A stretch of 43,374 bases of DNA from an uncultured Lachnospiraceae bacterium (GCA_947174665.1 CAMWJV010000012.1:1-43374); one strand, 5' to 3'; counted from the first letter of the stretch, positions 1 through 9,538 are shown. Notes: generated from the letters alone by a model not told the origin. Numbers and translations: made by a program.

Positions 1-420
1 GGCTTTACTGCACCCTTCCAGCTTGTATACTGCTTTTATGTTCCTTTAAGCTGCGGCCGGGCCATCCTGATCGCCTACGGTATTATGTTGATCACATCTG
101 TTATTTTTGCCGTATTTATCATGTTTTTGTCGGAACTCACCCACAGCAGCATTGCAAGTCTGGCAATCGGCATCGTCCTGCTCATGGTGACCGGCATGAT
201 TTCCATACCGGGCTACTACAGAGTACCGGCTCAGGTTTGGCAATGGCTTCCTTTTTCCTTCCTTGCCATATGGAACATTTTCAACTATTATACCCTTCCC
301 CTGTTTGGGCATTACTTTACAGCCTGGCAGGCAGTACCGGTAATCTATCTGGCGGCAGGCTCAGGTATAGCTGCCGCGGGAAAATCGATATATCGGAAAT
401 ATCAGGTGACAGGAAGGTAA
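1..420 (+). CDS. C-terminal part of a membrane protein, probably ABC-2 type transporter permease (5' end outside window)
   Basis: The frame is open from base 1 to the TAA at 418-420, so this is the last 139 codons of a longer gene. The first in-frame ATG at 85 lies inside a hydrophobic segment and is unlikely to be the true start. The piece has three to four hydrophobic segments and a short basic tail, the usual end of an ABC-2 type permease. Such proteins form the membrane channel of an ATP-driven exporter. No ATPase gene is visible because the upstream part is missing. Its stop lies 4 bp from the convergent gatB stop, leaving no room for a terminator between them. That it is a polytopic membrane protein is clear; the permease family is inferred from overall character and could be wrong. 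Confidence 0.55.
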   Translation, partial: GFTAPFQLVYCFYVPLSCGRAILIAYGIMLITSVIFAVFIMFLSELTHSSIASLAIGIVLLMVTGMISIPGYYRVPAQVWQWLPFSFLAIWNIFNYYTLPLFGHYFTAWQAVPVIYLAAGSGIAAAGKSIYRKYQVTGR

Positions 421-424
421 ACAT

Positions 425-1852
425 TTACAGCAGCTCCTTCAGCAGCCCCGTGACACTGGCAGGATCTGCCTTTCCTTTCATCGCCTTCATGGTCTGACCC
501 ACAAGAAAACCGATGGCCTTCTCCTTGCCGTTCCGGTAATCTTCCACTGACTTAGGATTGGCAGCAATGACCTCCTCAACCGTCCTGCGGAGCGCACCCT
601 CATCGCTGACCATCCTAAGCCCCTTTTCCTCCACATACCTTTCAGGATCGACATTCTCCTGAAACATGACCTCAAAAACCTCCTTCGCCACTGTGGAATT
701 GATTGCCTTTCCTTCTGTCAGGGCAATAAGCTTCGCCAGGTTTTCCGGTGAGAAACGAATATCCTCAGGATCCATCTCCTTATCCTTCAACAGCCTTAAG
801 GTCTCTACCATCAGCCAGTTTGACACCTTCTTGGGCTGTGCCCCCAGGGCCACTGTTTCCTCAAAAATATCCGCCATATGCTTGGAGCCTGTGATGATCT
901 CTATATCATAGTCGGGGATGTCAAACTCCTCCCTGTAACGCTTCATTTTCTCAGTGCGCAGCTCCGGCTGTCTGCTCCTGATTTCGTCCAGGAATTCCTC
1001 ACTGATGCTGACCGGCACCAGATCAGGGTCAGGAAAATAACGGTAATCCCGGGCATCCTCCTTGGAACGCATGGCATAGGAAGTATTCTTCGCCTCATCC
1101 CATCGGCGGGTCTCCTGAACCACCGTACCGCCTGACTCAAGCAGATCGATCTGGCGGTTTCTTTCGCCTTCAATAGCTCTCTCAATGGAATGGAAGGAGC
1201 TCAGATTCTTCATCTCTGTCCGGGTGCCGAATTTCTCCGTGCCCGCTTCACGTACAGAAAGATTCACGTCCGCCCGCATGGAACCTTCCTGAAGCTTGCA
1301 GTCGCTGGCCCCCAGGTATTGGATGATCAGGCGCAGCTTCTCCAGATAGGCAATCACCTCTTCGGCGCTCCGCATATCAGGTTCGGATACAATCTCAATC
1401 AGGGGCACACCGGAACGGTTGTAGTCCACCAGCGTACAGTCCTCCCACTCATCATGAATCAGCTTCCCCGCATCCTCCTCCATATGGATTTCATGGATGC
1501 CCACCTTCCTGCTGCCTTCCTCCGTCTCAATCTCCACATACCCATCGCGGCAGATGGGCAGATAGAGCTGAGAAATCTGGTAGTTCTGCGGATTGTCAGG
1601 GTAAAAGTAGTTCTTCCTGTCAAACTTGCAGTAGCGGGTAATGTGGCAGTTTGTAGCCAGGCCTACCGCTACCGCATACTCCAGCACCTTTCTGTTCAGC
1701 ACCGGAAGAGAACCGGGCATACCTGTGCACACCGGGCAGGTGTGGGAATTGGGTCTGCCCCCGAAGGCGGTGGAGCATCCGCAGAATATCTTAGTTCTGG
1801 TGGCAAGTTCAACATGGACTTCCAGTCCGATGACTGTTTCATATTGTTTCAT
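425..1852 (-). CDS. gatB: Asp/Glu-tRNA amidotransferase subunit B (GatB)
   Basis: GatB is the kinase-like, tRNA-binding subunit of the GatCAB complex, which converts Asp-tRNA(Asn) and Glu-tRNA(Gln) to the amide forms in the cytoplasm. The 475-aa product has the family opening (ETVIGLEVHVEL), a zinc-site pattern CxC...CxxC (C24, C26, C39, C42), and a C-terminal YqeY/GatB tail. I chose the ATG at 1852 over one 36 bp upstream because GGAGG sits 8 nt before it and the family begins with MKQYETV-like residues. This start overlaps the end of gatA by 14 nt, which suggests translational coupling. It is the last gene of its operon. Confidence 0.97.
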   Translation of the reverse strand: MKQYETVIGLEVHVELATRTKIFCGCSTAFGGRPNSHTCPVCTGMPGSLPVLNRKVLEYAVAVGLATNCHITRYCKFDRKNYFYPDNPQNYQISQLYLPICRDGYVEIETEEGSRKVGIHEIHMEEDAGKLIHDEWEDCTLVDYNRSGVPLIEIVSEPDMRSAEEVIAYLEKLRLIIQYLGASDCKLQEGSMRADVNLSVREAGTEKFGTRTEMKNLSSFHSIERAIEGERNRQIDLLESGGTVVQETRRWDEAKNTSYAMRSKEDARDYRYFPDPDLVPVSISEEFLDEIRSRQPELRTEKMKRYREEFDIPDYDIEIITGSKHMADIFEETVALGAQPKKVSNWLMVETLRLLKDKEMDPEDIRFSPENLAKLIALTEGKAINSTVAKEVFEVMFQENVDPERYVEEKGLRMVSDEGALRRTVEEVIAANPKSVEDYRNGKEKAIGFLVGQTMKAMKGKADPASVTGLLKELL

Positions 1853-3302
1853 GATAGCTTCCTCCGCATTGTTCGTAGGTATACGCAATCTGAATCAGCT
1901 TCTTTTCCTGATAGCAGTCCCCGATGAGCTGCAGTCCAATGGGCAGACCCCTGCTGTCCGTTCCGCAGGGCACGCTGATTCCGGGCAGGCCTGCCAGATT
2001 TACCGAAATAGTATAAATATCCCCCAGATACATCTTAAGAGGATCCGAAAGACTTGCGTCCAGCCTGGGTGCCGTGGTGGGTGCCACAGGCCCCAGAATA
2101 CAGTCATATTTTGCGAAAGCTCTGTCAAAGGCCTCCTTAATCATTGCTTTGACCCGGAGAGCCTTCAGGTAATAGGCATCATAATATCCGGCGCTTAACA
2201 CAAAGGTTCCCAGCATAATACGGCGCTTAACTTCCGGACCGAAGCCCTGGGAACGGGTCTTTCTGTACATCCTGTGAAGTCCTTCCTCCCCGCCGGTGCG
2301 GAAACCATACTTGACGCCGTCAAAACGCTCCAGATTGGAACTGGCCTCTGCGGCTGCAATGGTATAGTAGGTGGGGATCGCATATTCCACCAGACTTAAA
2401 TCAAATTCTTCCGTAACAGCACCCTTTTTCTCCAGCACTTCCGCTGCCTTTAAGACCGCCGCACTGACCTCCGGATTCAGCCCTTCCGTAAAATAATCCT
2501 TCGGAATGCCGATGCGCATACCCTTCACATCTTCCACCAGAGCCTTTGTAAAGTCTGTATCTGTGCGCTGAATGGATGTAGAATCCTTTTTGTCATAAGA
2601 CGCAATCAATTCCAGCACCGTTGCGCAGTCCTCCACGTTCCCGGTAAGCGGTCCGATCTGGTCCAGAGAAGAGCCATAGGCAATCAGACCGTACCTGGAA
2701 ACCGTTCCGTATGTGGGCTTCATTCCCACCACACCGCAGTAGGATGCAGGCTGACGAATGGAGCCGCCGGTGTCAGACCCCAGAGCGAAAAAACACTCCC
2801 GGGCCGCTACCGCCGCCGCAGAACCGCCGGATGACCCACCCGGCACATGCTCCGGATTTCTGGGGTTTTTCGTCGGTCCGTAAAAAGATGTTTCCGTGGT
2901 AGAACCCATGGCAAACTCATCCATGTTTGTCTTGCCGATGACAACCGCCCCCGCCTTCTCCAGATTCAGTACGGCTTCCGCGGAAAAGGCCGGCACAAAG
3001 TTATCCAGTATCCGGGAAGAGCAGGTGGTCCGCAGTCCCTCGGTACACAGATTATCCTTGATGGCTACGGGCACACCGGCCAGCGGGCCCGTCAATTCAC
3101 CGGACTCAATTCTTTTTTGAATCTCTCCCGCCCTCTTCAAAGCCCCTTCCCTGTCAACTGTCACATAGCAGTTATATTCCTTATCCTGCCTTTCAATCTG
3201 CTCCAGCACAGCCTCCATGGCTTCCACAGCAGTAGTCCTTCCGGATTTGATGGCAGAGCCAAGTGCCACGGCGCTCAAGCCTAAAAGTTCTGTTTTTTCC
3301 AT
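1839..3302 (-). CDS. gatA: Asp/Glu-tRNA amidotransferase subunit A (GatA)
   Basis: GatA is the glutaminase/amidase subunit that frees ammonia from glutamine for GatB. The 487-aa protein is of normal length. The amidase-signature triad is visible as K82 (VAIKDN), S157 (GGSSGGS) and S181 (DTGGSIR), matching the spacing known for GatA enzymes. The ATG at 3302 follows a GAGG ribosome site. Upstream, only 12 nt separate it from the stop of a lipoprotein gene; in most Bacillota gatA directly follows gatC, but here two lipoprotein genes lie between them. Downstream it overlaps gatB. Confidence 0.97.
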   Translation of the reverse strand: MEKTELLGLSAVALGSAIKSGRTTAVEAMEAVLEQIERQDKEYNCYVTVDREGALKRAGEIQKRIESGELTGPLAGVPVAIKDNLCTEGLRTTCSSRILDNFVPAFSAEAVLNLEKAGAVVIGKTNMDEFAMGSTTETSFYGPTKNPRNPEHVPGGSSGGSAAAVAARECFFALGSDTGGSIRQPASYCGVVGMKPTYGTVSRYGLIAYGSSLDQIGPLTGNVEDCATVLELIASYDKKDSTSIQRTDTDFTKALVEDVKGMRIGIPKDYFTEGLNPEVSAAVLKAAEVLEKKGAVTEEFDLSLVEYAIPTYYTIAAAEASSNLERFDGVKYGFRTGGEEGLHRMYRKTRSQGFGPEVKRRIMLGTFVLSAGYYDAYYLKALRVKAMIKEAFDRAFAKYDCILGPVAPTTAPRLDASLSDPLKMYLGDIYTISVNLAGLPGISVPCGTDSRGLPIGLQLIGDCYQEKKLIQIAYTYEQCGGSYHETI

Positions 3303-3314
3303 ACCAACCTCGCT

Positions 3315-5474
3315 TCAATTAAAATGATAGATATAATTCTCCCAATCCGCCAGATAATATCTTCCGTCCTCATTTCGGATAAACAGTCCCTCCTCCACAA
3401 GTTCATCAATCAATTCAGCAGTCTCCTTCCCGTAAGCAGCGTCCCACTGATAGGTGGTTTCACAATGCGGCTCCTTCTTTCCCAACTGAAAGGTTACCAT
3501 CTGCATATAAATGTGAAGCTTTCTGTTCGCCCGGAAAGTCGCATTCTGAGGAATCTCTATACCGACTCGCTCGCAGAAATCAGTTATCATCTCATGCTGC
3601 GCTCTTGCTTCAACCTGCCCCCAGCAGCCAACCACTGTATTATAACTTCTGATTGGCTCCGCAATTTCAGTCAGCCGGTCAATGAGCGTCTCCGCATCTG
3701 CTCCTCCTGCATAAGCCGTTTCCAGTTCCTCAAGCGCTATTCTAAACTCAGCAAAACCTTTAATCTGCTGCAAATGGGGCATCATCATCCTCAGTACTTC
3801 ATTCAGGCTGACGGGAAGCGGCAGGGAATAGCTTTCCAGCCCCGTGTCAATCATCTCCTGCAGTATGGGAATATACTCCTCACATCTGGCCAGAATATCC
3901 TGTGCCGGATAATCGCTGCTCTTCAAAATATAGCTCTCGCTGCTCCAGAAAAAAGTGGCATAAGAACTGCCGGTTCTGGCATCCTGAATAATATCCAGCA
4001 TTTCCGCAAAAGCCCCGGCATACTTTTCCCCCACTGCAGCAACCGAAAGCTCTCTGAGTAAGGTCTCATCCGGAATGTCCGGGTCAATCAGCATCTGACC
4101 GGCGCAATATAAGGAAAAAACATTCAATATGTGATAAGAGTCCATCTCACTCCAATACTCCGGCTTCGCAATGGCATCGAAATTTCGCGCCATCTGATAA
4201 ACCGAACGGATGTGGTCCGGATTGAAATTCATCTGTGCAAGCTGGTCAATTTCCATCTCACAGGTATTCCACGCCCAGGTTCCCAAACGGCAGCCGTAAT
4301 TATTGATATCCGTCCTGAAAGATGTGTACTGCTTTTGAGGATTATCCCTGTATCCCTGCTCATACAGCGTAATATTGTTTCCCAGTTCATTAATAAAAAC
4401 GTTTTTATCATAGACATCCACCCAGCAGCTGATGCCAAAGTCAATGTCCGGATTCACCGCCCAAAACTTGTCCCTCAGCATACCGGCAAAATAAGCAATC
4501 TCTTCAGCGGTATGCAGATTTCCCGGATCATAATAATGTCCGATCACTCTGTCGCAGCAATCTGCCAGATCGGCGTAAATAGTATAGTATTTTTCAAACG
4601 TGGCCAACGCCTCTTCGCTATTGTAGGCCAAATCTCCGTTTTTGTTATAAACTACGGTCTCGTCCGCCCATCCGTAACCCGAAAATTCGGCTCCCCATAC
4701 CCAGAGCGTGAATTTCATATCCAAAGAATGAGCTGCCTCCGCCAGCATCCGGATCTTCTCATGTACCGCCTGCCAGCTGCCCAGGCCGGCCCAGGCCGAG
4801 CACATGTCTGTCACCTGGATTCCTGTAAATCCGCAATACTTCATCATTTTTACATATTCATACAGTTGATCCTCCGTAAAATACATTATATTATTCTTAA
4901 CACTGACCGCATTATCCAGATATATACCGCGGCACCAGTTCACGTTCCAGAGAGTGATGATTGCCTCTCTCTCCTCCATCCATGGTTCATGCTCAGTTAC
5001 ATTTGCAGGAACGTGAATCACCGAGTTTGTATTACTTATATGAGCCTCATCCGTACCCGCCTTAATCCAGCCGAGATAAGTGTCAATAAAGAGATAGACA
5101 CAGTCATACAAGGTCTCCTTATTCACTGCGGATATGGCTATCTCTCCGTCCCGAATCGTAATTCTTTTCTCCGTATCCAGTTTTTTGTCTATCTCAAGCG
5201 TAATAGTATGCTGCGCCTTCCCCCTCTTTGATACAACCGGCAGCACATCTCCGCCCGTTCTCTGAATATAGCTCTTCAGCTCATTTCCGGCCTCGCGCGC
5301 TGCTGAGTTCTTCCCGACAATCACATACTCACTGATACTATTCTCCCCGATGCAGACCGCTTCCTTAGCATTCTTTTCAACATTAGTTCCTGCCTTGCTG
5401 TCCCTGCCGCAGCCGCCAAGCAACAGAAGCATTCCCAGGATCAAACCGTACTTCAGAGCGCTCAGCCTCTTCAT
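3315..5474 (-). CDS. Lipoprotein with GH20/GH67-type N-terminal domain and barrel-like middle; paralogue 1
   Basis: The 719-aa product begins with a lipoprotein signal: basic start, hydrophobic stretch and lipobox LLGGC, so it should be lipid-anchored outside the membrane. Residues about 45-140 (YVIVGKNSAAREAGNELKSY) resemble the small alpha/beta domain that precedes the catalytic barrel in GH20 and GH67 enzymes. Residues about 165-440 are rich in aromatic and acidic motifs (WVWGAEFSGYGW, GHYYDPGN, ISCWVDVYD) as in a sugar-binding TIM barrel, and the rest is mostly helical. The catalytic acids cannot be assigned. It is a close tandem copy of the next gene, with a GAGGAGG ribosome site, and sits between gatC and gatA. 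A polysaccharide-binding or hydrolytic role is inference. Confidence 0.85.
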   Translation of the reverse strand: MKRLSALKYGLILGMLLLLGGCGRDSKAGTNVEKNAKEAVCIGENSISEYVIVGKNSAAREAGNELKSYIQRTGGDVLPVVSKRGKAQHTITLEIDKKLDTEKRITIRDGEIAISAVNKETLYDCVYLFIDTYLGWIKAGTDEAHISNTNSVIHVPANVTEHEPWMEEREAIITLWNVNWCRGIYLDNAVSVKNNIMYFTEDQLYEYVKMMKYCGFTGIQVTDMCSAWAGLGSWQAVHEKIRMLAEAAHSLDMKFTLWVWGAEFSGYGWADETVVYNKNGDLAYNSEEALATFEKYYTIYADLADCCDRVIGHYYDPGNLHTAEEIAYFAGMLRDKFWAVNPDIDFGISCWVDVYDKNVFINELGNNITLYEQGYRDNPQKQYTSFRTDINNYGCRLGTWAWNTCEMEIDQLAQMNFNPDHIRSVYQMARNFDAIAKPEYWSEMDSYHILNVFSLYCAGQMLIDPDIPDETLLRELSVAAVGEKYAGAFAEMLDIIQDARTGSSYATFFWSSESYILKSSDYPAQDILARCEEYIPILQEMIDTGLESYSLPLPVSLNEVLRMMMPHLQQIKGFAEFRIALEELETAYAGGADAETLIDRLTEIAEPIRSYNTVVGCWGQVEARAQHEMITDFCERVGIEIPQNATFRANRKLHIYMQMVTFQLGKKEPHCETTYQWDAAYGKETAELIDELVEEGLFIRNEDGRYYLADWENYIYHFN

Positions 5475-5510
5475 AAATTCTTCCTCCTCATTCTGCTTTA
5501 GTACAACGGT

Positions 5511-7670
5511 TCAGTTAAAATGATAGATGTAATTCTCCCAGTCTGCCAGATAAAAGCTCCCATCCTCTTTTCGGATAAAAAGCCCCTCCTCCACAAGTTC
5601 ATCAATCAATTCAGCAGTCTCCTCCCCGTAGGCATAGCCCCACTGATAGTTGCTTTCATAGTGCGGCTCCTTTTTTCCCATCTGGGCGGTCGTCATCTGC
5701 ATATAAATATGCATCTTTCTGTTTGCACGAAAAGCTGCATTTTGCGGAACTTCCATGCCGGTTCGCTCACAGAAATCAGTTACCATTTCATGTTGCGCTC
5801 TTGCTTCAACCTGCCCCCAGCAGCCAACCACCGTATTATAGCTCTTGATTGGTTCTGCAATCTCTGACAGCCGCGCGGTGAGCGTCTCCGCATCTGCGCC
5901 CCCCGCATAAGCCGTTTCCAGTTCCGCAAGCGCTATCCTGAATTCCGCAAAGCTTTTAATCTGCTGTAAATGAGGCATCATCATCCTCAGCACTTCATTC
6001 AGACTGATGGGACACGGCAGGGAATAACTTTCCAGCCCCGTATCGATCATCTCCTGCAGTATGGGAATACACTCCTCACACCTGGTCAGGATATCCTGTG
6101 CCGGATAATCGACACTTTTCAGAATATAATTCTCATTGCTCCAGATATAAGTATCACGGGAACTGCCGGTTCTGGCATCCTGAATAATATTCAGCATCTC
6201 CGTAAAGGCCTCGGCATACTGTTCTCCCACTACCGCAGCCGAAAGCTCACTTAATAAAGTCTCATCAGGAACATCAGGGTTGATCAGCATGTGGCCTGCA
6301 CAATACAGAGAAAATACATTTAGTATATGGTAGGAATCCATCTCGCTCCAATACTCCGGCTTCGCAATGGCATCATAATTTCGTGCCGTCTGATAAATCG
6401 AACGGACATAATCCAAATTGAAATTCATCTGTGCAAGCTGGTCAATTTCCATCTCGATGGCTCCCCACGCCCAGGTTCCCAGGCGGCAGCCGTAATTTTG
6501 TATTGCTGTCCTGAAGCCTGTGTACTGCCTTTCCGGGTCATCCCTGTATCCCTGCTCATACAACGTAATATCGTTGCCCAGTTCATTGATAAAGATATCT
6601 TTGTCATAGACATCCACCCAACAGCTGATACCGAAGTCAATGTCCGGATTCACTGCGTGGAACTTATCTCTCAACATTCCGGCAAAATAGGCAATCTCCT
6701 CTGCCGTATTCAAATTTCCAGGCTCATAATAGTGTCCTATGAGCCTGTCGCAGCAGTCTGCCAGATCAGCATATATATTGTAGTATTTTTCAAATACAGC
6801 CACTACTTCTTCACTGTTATAGGCATAATCTCCATCCACATGAAAAACTACCGTATCATCTGCCCATCCGTAACCCGAAAACTCAGCTCCCCATACCCAG
6901 AGTGTGAATTTCATATCCAGAGAATGGGCAGCATCCGCCATCATCCGTATTTTCTCATGTACTGCCTGCCAACTGCCCAGACCTGCCCATGCCGCGCACA
7001 TATCCGTCACCTGAATTCCCGTAAACCCGCAGTACTTCATCATCTTCACGTACTCGTACAACTGATCTTCCGTGAAATACATCACGTTGTTCTTCACACT
7101 GACAGCATTATCCAGATATATACCCCCGCTCCAATTCACGTTCCAAAGAGTTATGATAGCCTCCCTCTCCTCTATCCACGGCTCCTGCTCCGATACATTT
7201 GCCGGAACATGGAGTTCCGAGTTTGCATTACTGATATGGGCTTCATCCGACCCCGCCTTCATCCATCCGAGATAAGTGTTAATAAAGAGATAGACACCAT
7301 CATACAAAGATTCTGCATTCACCGCGGAAATGATCACCTCGCCGTCCTGAATCGTAATCTTTTTCGCCTTATCAAGCTTCCGGTTTATCTCAAGCGTAAT
7401 AGCATGCTGCGCCTTCCCCTGTTTCGACACCACAGGCAGCACGTCTCCGCCGGTTCTCTGAATATAACTCTGCAGCTCATTTCCTGCCCGGCGTGCTGCT
7501 GTGTTCTTTCCGACAATAACATACTCATTAATATTATTGTCTCCGATATAGACCGCTTCCTTGGCATTTTTTTCAGCAATGCTTCCTGCTTCGCCTTCCC
7601 TGCCGCAGCCACCAAACAACAGCAGTATTCCCAGGAGCAAAACGTACTTCAGACCGTTCAGCCTCTTCAT
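5511..7670 (-). CDS. Lipoprotein with GH20/GH67-type N-terminal domain and barrel-like middle; paralogue 2
   Basis: This is the upstream copy of the tandem pair, also 719 aa, with lipobox LFGGC. Of the first 100 residues, 77 are identical to the other copy, counted by eye, and no gap is needed. Differences are mostly conservative, so both copies look maintained. The middle keeps the same aromatic/acidic motifs (WVWGAEFSGYGW, GHYYEPGN, ISCWVDVYD), with D to E in the second. The gene starts 38 nt after the gatC stop, with a GAGGAGG ribosome site. About 33 nt of leader before the ATG are shared with the other copy, so the duplicated unit includes the ribosome binding region. Function unknown; an outer-surface carbohydrate-active protein is the best guess. 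Confidence 0.85.
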   Translation of the reverse strand: MKRLNGLKYVLLLGILLLFGGCGREGEAGSIAEKNAKEAVYIGDNNINEYVIVGKNTAARRAGNELQSYIQRTGGDVLPVVSKQGKAQHAITLEINRKLDKAKKITIQDGEVIISAVNAESLYDGVYLFINTYLGWMKAGSDEAHISNANSELHVPANVSEQEPWIEEREAIITLWNVNWSGGIYLDNAVSVKNNVMYFTEDQLYEYVKMMKYCGFTGIQVTDMCAAWAGLGSWQAVHEKIRMMADAAHSLDMKFTLWVWGAEFSGYGWADDTVVFHVDGDYAYNSEEVVAVFEKYYNIYADLADCCDRLIGHYYEPGNLNTAEEIAYFAGMLRDKFHAVNPDIDFGISCWVDVYDKDIFINELGNDITLYEQGYRDDPERQYTGFRTAIQNYGCRLGTWAWGAIEMEIDQLAQMNFNLDYVRSIYQTARNYDAIAKPEYWSEMDSYHILNVFSLYCAGHMLINPDVPDETLLSELSAAVVGEQYAEAFTEMLNIIQDARTGSSRDTYIWSNENYILKSVDYPAQDILTRCEECIPILQEMIDTGLESYSLPCPISLNEVLRMMMPHLQQIKSFAEFRIALAELETAYAGGADAETLTARLSEIAEPIKSYNTVVGCWGQVEARAQHEMVTDFCERTGMEVPQNAAFRANRKMHIYMQMTTAQMGKKEPHYESNYQWGYAYGEETAELIDELVEEGLFIRKEDGSFYLADWENYIYHFN

Positions 7671-7708
7671 GAATTTTTCCTCCTCGTTCTACTTTAGTAC
7701 AACTCCTA

Positions 7709-8002
7709 TTATTCTACCGTTCTTGGGGCCACAAACATATTCTCTTTCTCTTCAGGAGCATTTTTCAAGGTATCTCCACTCCCATCTCCATTAGTAACCT
7801 CATCCTCCCGGAACACGTTCTGCAGAGGAAACACATGTGACACAGGCTCAACGCCGGTAGTATCCAATTCATTCAACTTGTCAATATAATCAAGCATTCT
7901 GCTCATATCCAGCATGGCCCTTTCCCTCTCCTCACCGTTCAAATCCAGTTTGGCAAGAGTGCTGACATATTCAATCGTATCATCCGTGATGTTATTTGCC
8001 AT
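7709..8002 (-). CDS. gatC: Asp/Glu-tRNA amidotransferase subunit C (GatC)
   Basis: GatC is the small subunit that wraps around and stabilises GatA-GatB. The 97-aa protein has the family pattern: an N-terminal helix (ITDDTIEYVSTLAKLDL), the MLDYIDKLNELDTTGVEP segment, and a loop ending in NVFREDEV. The tail ENMFVAPRTVE matches the usual end, which reads as -VP-V. GGGAAGG lies 8 nt before the ATG. The gene follows the SGNH gene by 34 nt and is separated from gatA by 4.4 kb of lipoprotein genes. Confidence 0.95.
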   Translation of the reverse strand: MANNITDDTIEYVSTLAKLDLNGEERERAMLDMSRMLDYIDKLNELDTTGVEPVSHVFPLQNVFREDEVTNGDGSGDTLKNAPEEKENMFVAPRTVE

Positions 8003-8036
8003 ATCAATAACCTTCCCTTCAATTCATCCTTTCCGC

Positions 8037-9527
8037 TTATTTTACGCAGATATAGTCATCGGAAGCAGAAAAACCCACCGCGCAGACAACCTTTCCCAGA
8101 AGATTGTCATAAAATATAACATTGATGCCGTTTAAGGTCTTGATATAATTCTGCTGGTTTACAAAAATCCTGCTGGTACCATCCGTTCTGAACATGGCAA
8201 TATCCGCCCCGTTCCGGTCCATGTACCAATCGCCTGTGTCGGATGCCGCCTTCCATGTGACTTCTCTGTTCTCAATGATCCAGATTCCTCCGCCTCCCCA
8301 AAAATCCTCTCCGATTTCCAGTGGTTCCAGCCGCTCCGCCAGATAATCCGTCTCCCTGAAATAATCTCCATCAGTGGTCATAATGACAGTATAGTCCGAC
8401 GCATATGCCGCAAAATCCAGAATATATTGTATATCTGTACTCTGCTGCAATTTCAGATTATTAAACTCATGCTTCCGAGTTGCCGAGTCCCTCACCCAAA
8501 GCTCATATCTTTTATCTCCACTATGATCTTCTATGGCATAATTCTGTATAATAAATTTCCCGAGAGCAGCCGTAACTTTCTCTCCGCCCTTGTAATTCAC
8601 ATGTCCCCAGTCCAGAAAATCTTGTTCGGGGTCAAGCCTCAGTTCATCACGCAGATCAATAAAATTTAAAAAAGGAATTCCTTCCTCCTCCGCCAGCTCC
8701 TCCACATAGTTATAGCGCATCTGATCCTCCTTTGTCACAGACATGGGCGCAAGGAAAAGGCAGAGCCCAACCCCCTCTTTCCTGGTCAGTTCAATAATTT
8801 TTCGAAGCCATTTCTCCTCCTCCATTTCCAGGGTTTCATCCCCTGTATAAAGCTCCAGCCCATCCCTTGTCCAATTAATCGGGCTGTAATGCAGACCATC
8901 AATCTGTGCACTGAATCCGATATAAAGCGTGTCAGGCCCCGTAAAGTCCTCTCTCTGCAGCTCTTTATACCGGGTATGTATAATCGGCCACTTCGCCAGA
9001 AAACTGCCTCTGTCCTCCTCACTCACCATAGAACTCTCTGTCTGTGTGCTCCCGGACTCCTCATCTATCAAATCTCTTACCATTCTCAGATAATCTAAAG
9101 ACATGTGGTACGGCAATGTATTCCTGTACAAATTCCCTTCCACTGCGTAACCGTGGAAAGTGGCACCAAACATCTCCAGGCAGACCACCTTTGGCTTTTG
9201 AGTTTTCAACGCTTCCTTCAGCCAATAATAGGATGCCGCAATATCCTGTCCTGAAATGGAAAGACTGTAACCGGCAATCCCATAGTCATCCCAAAGCCGG
9301 GAATTGATGACAGAACAATAACAGTGGCTGCTTCCCAGGAAAATTGCATCCACTATATTCTCCTCCAGCCCGTAAAAAGTCTCCACGGGCGTCATATATC
9401 CTCCGGATCCGTCCTTCCATGACAACACCTGATACACGCGCCCCAGCACCAGAAGCAATATCAGTATGAATGCAATTACACTGACACACCTTTTTATGAG
9501 ATTCCTTTTTTCCATCTTGTTCTTCAT
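8037..9527 (-). CDS. SGNH-hydrolase-fold surface protein, partner of MBOAT acyltransferase
   Basis: The 496-aa protein has an N-terminal membrane anchor (residues about 12-30) and a large outside domain. SGNH features are the GSSHCYCSV block near residue 70 with the putative nucleophile serine, and a late DWGHVNYKGG block carrying the Asp-His pair. Proteins of this kind (AlgJ/AlgX/DltD-like) take an acyl group passed across the membrane by an MBOAT protein and put it on a polysaccharide or other wall polymer. The MBOAT gene lies directly upstream, 11 nt away, which supports a two-protein O-acylation system. AGAGGA precedes the ATG. The substrate is unknown. Confidence 0.85.
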   Translation of the reverse strand: MKNKMEKRNLIKRCVSVIAFILILLLVLGRVYQVLSWKDGSGGYMTPVETFYGLEENIVDAIFLGSSHCYCSVINSRLWDDYGIAGYSLSISGQDIAASYYWLKEALKTQKPKVVCLEMFGATFHGYAVEGNLYRNTLPYHMSLDYLRMVRDLIDEESGSTQTESSMVSEEDRGSFLAKWPIIHTRYKELQREDFTGPDTLYIGFSAQIDGLHYSPINWTRDGLELYTGDETLEMEEEKWLRKIIELTRKEGVGLCLFLAPMSVTKEDQMRYNYVEELAEEEGIPFLNFIDLRDELRLDPEQDFLDWGHVNYKGGEKVTAALGKFIIQNYAIEDHSGDKRYELWVRDSATRKHEFNNLKLQQSTDIQYILDFAAYASDYTVIMTTDGDYFRETDYLAERLEPLEIGEDFWGGGGIWIIENREVTWKAASDTGDWYMDRNGADIAMFRTDGTSRIFVNQQNYIKTLNGINVIFYDNLLGKVVCAVGFSASDDYICVK

Positions 9528-9538
9528 GTATATATCCT

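Larger units (their letters stand above)
3315..7708 (-). repeat. Tandem gene duplication (about 2.2 kb unit) inside the gatCAB operon
   Basis: The two 719-codon genes, plus about 33 nt of leader before each ATG (shared GTTGTACTAAAG core, then GAGGAGG), form two direct copies. The 36-bp spacer between the genes is essentially the leader of the downstream copy. There are no insertion-sequence ends or target-site repeats that I can see. Confidence 0.85.

Noticed and set aside
85..420. A complete small gene starting at 85
   Set aside because: The same frame is open back to base 1 and continues the hydrophobic pattern, so it is the end of a longer gene.
6327..7697. A 456-codon frame antisense to the second lipoprotein gene
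   Set aside because: It is a mirror of a well-supported gene; it has no ribosome site, no recognised domain, and a similar mirror frame exists over the other copy.
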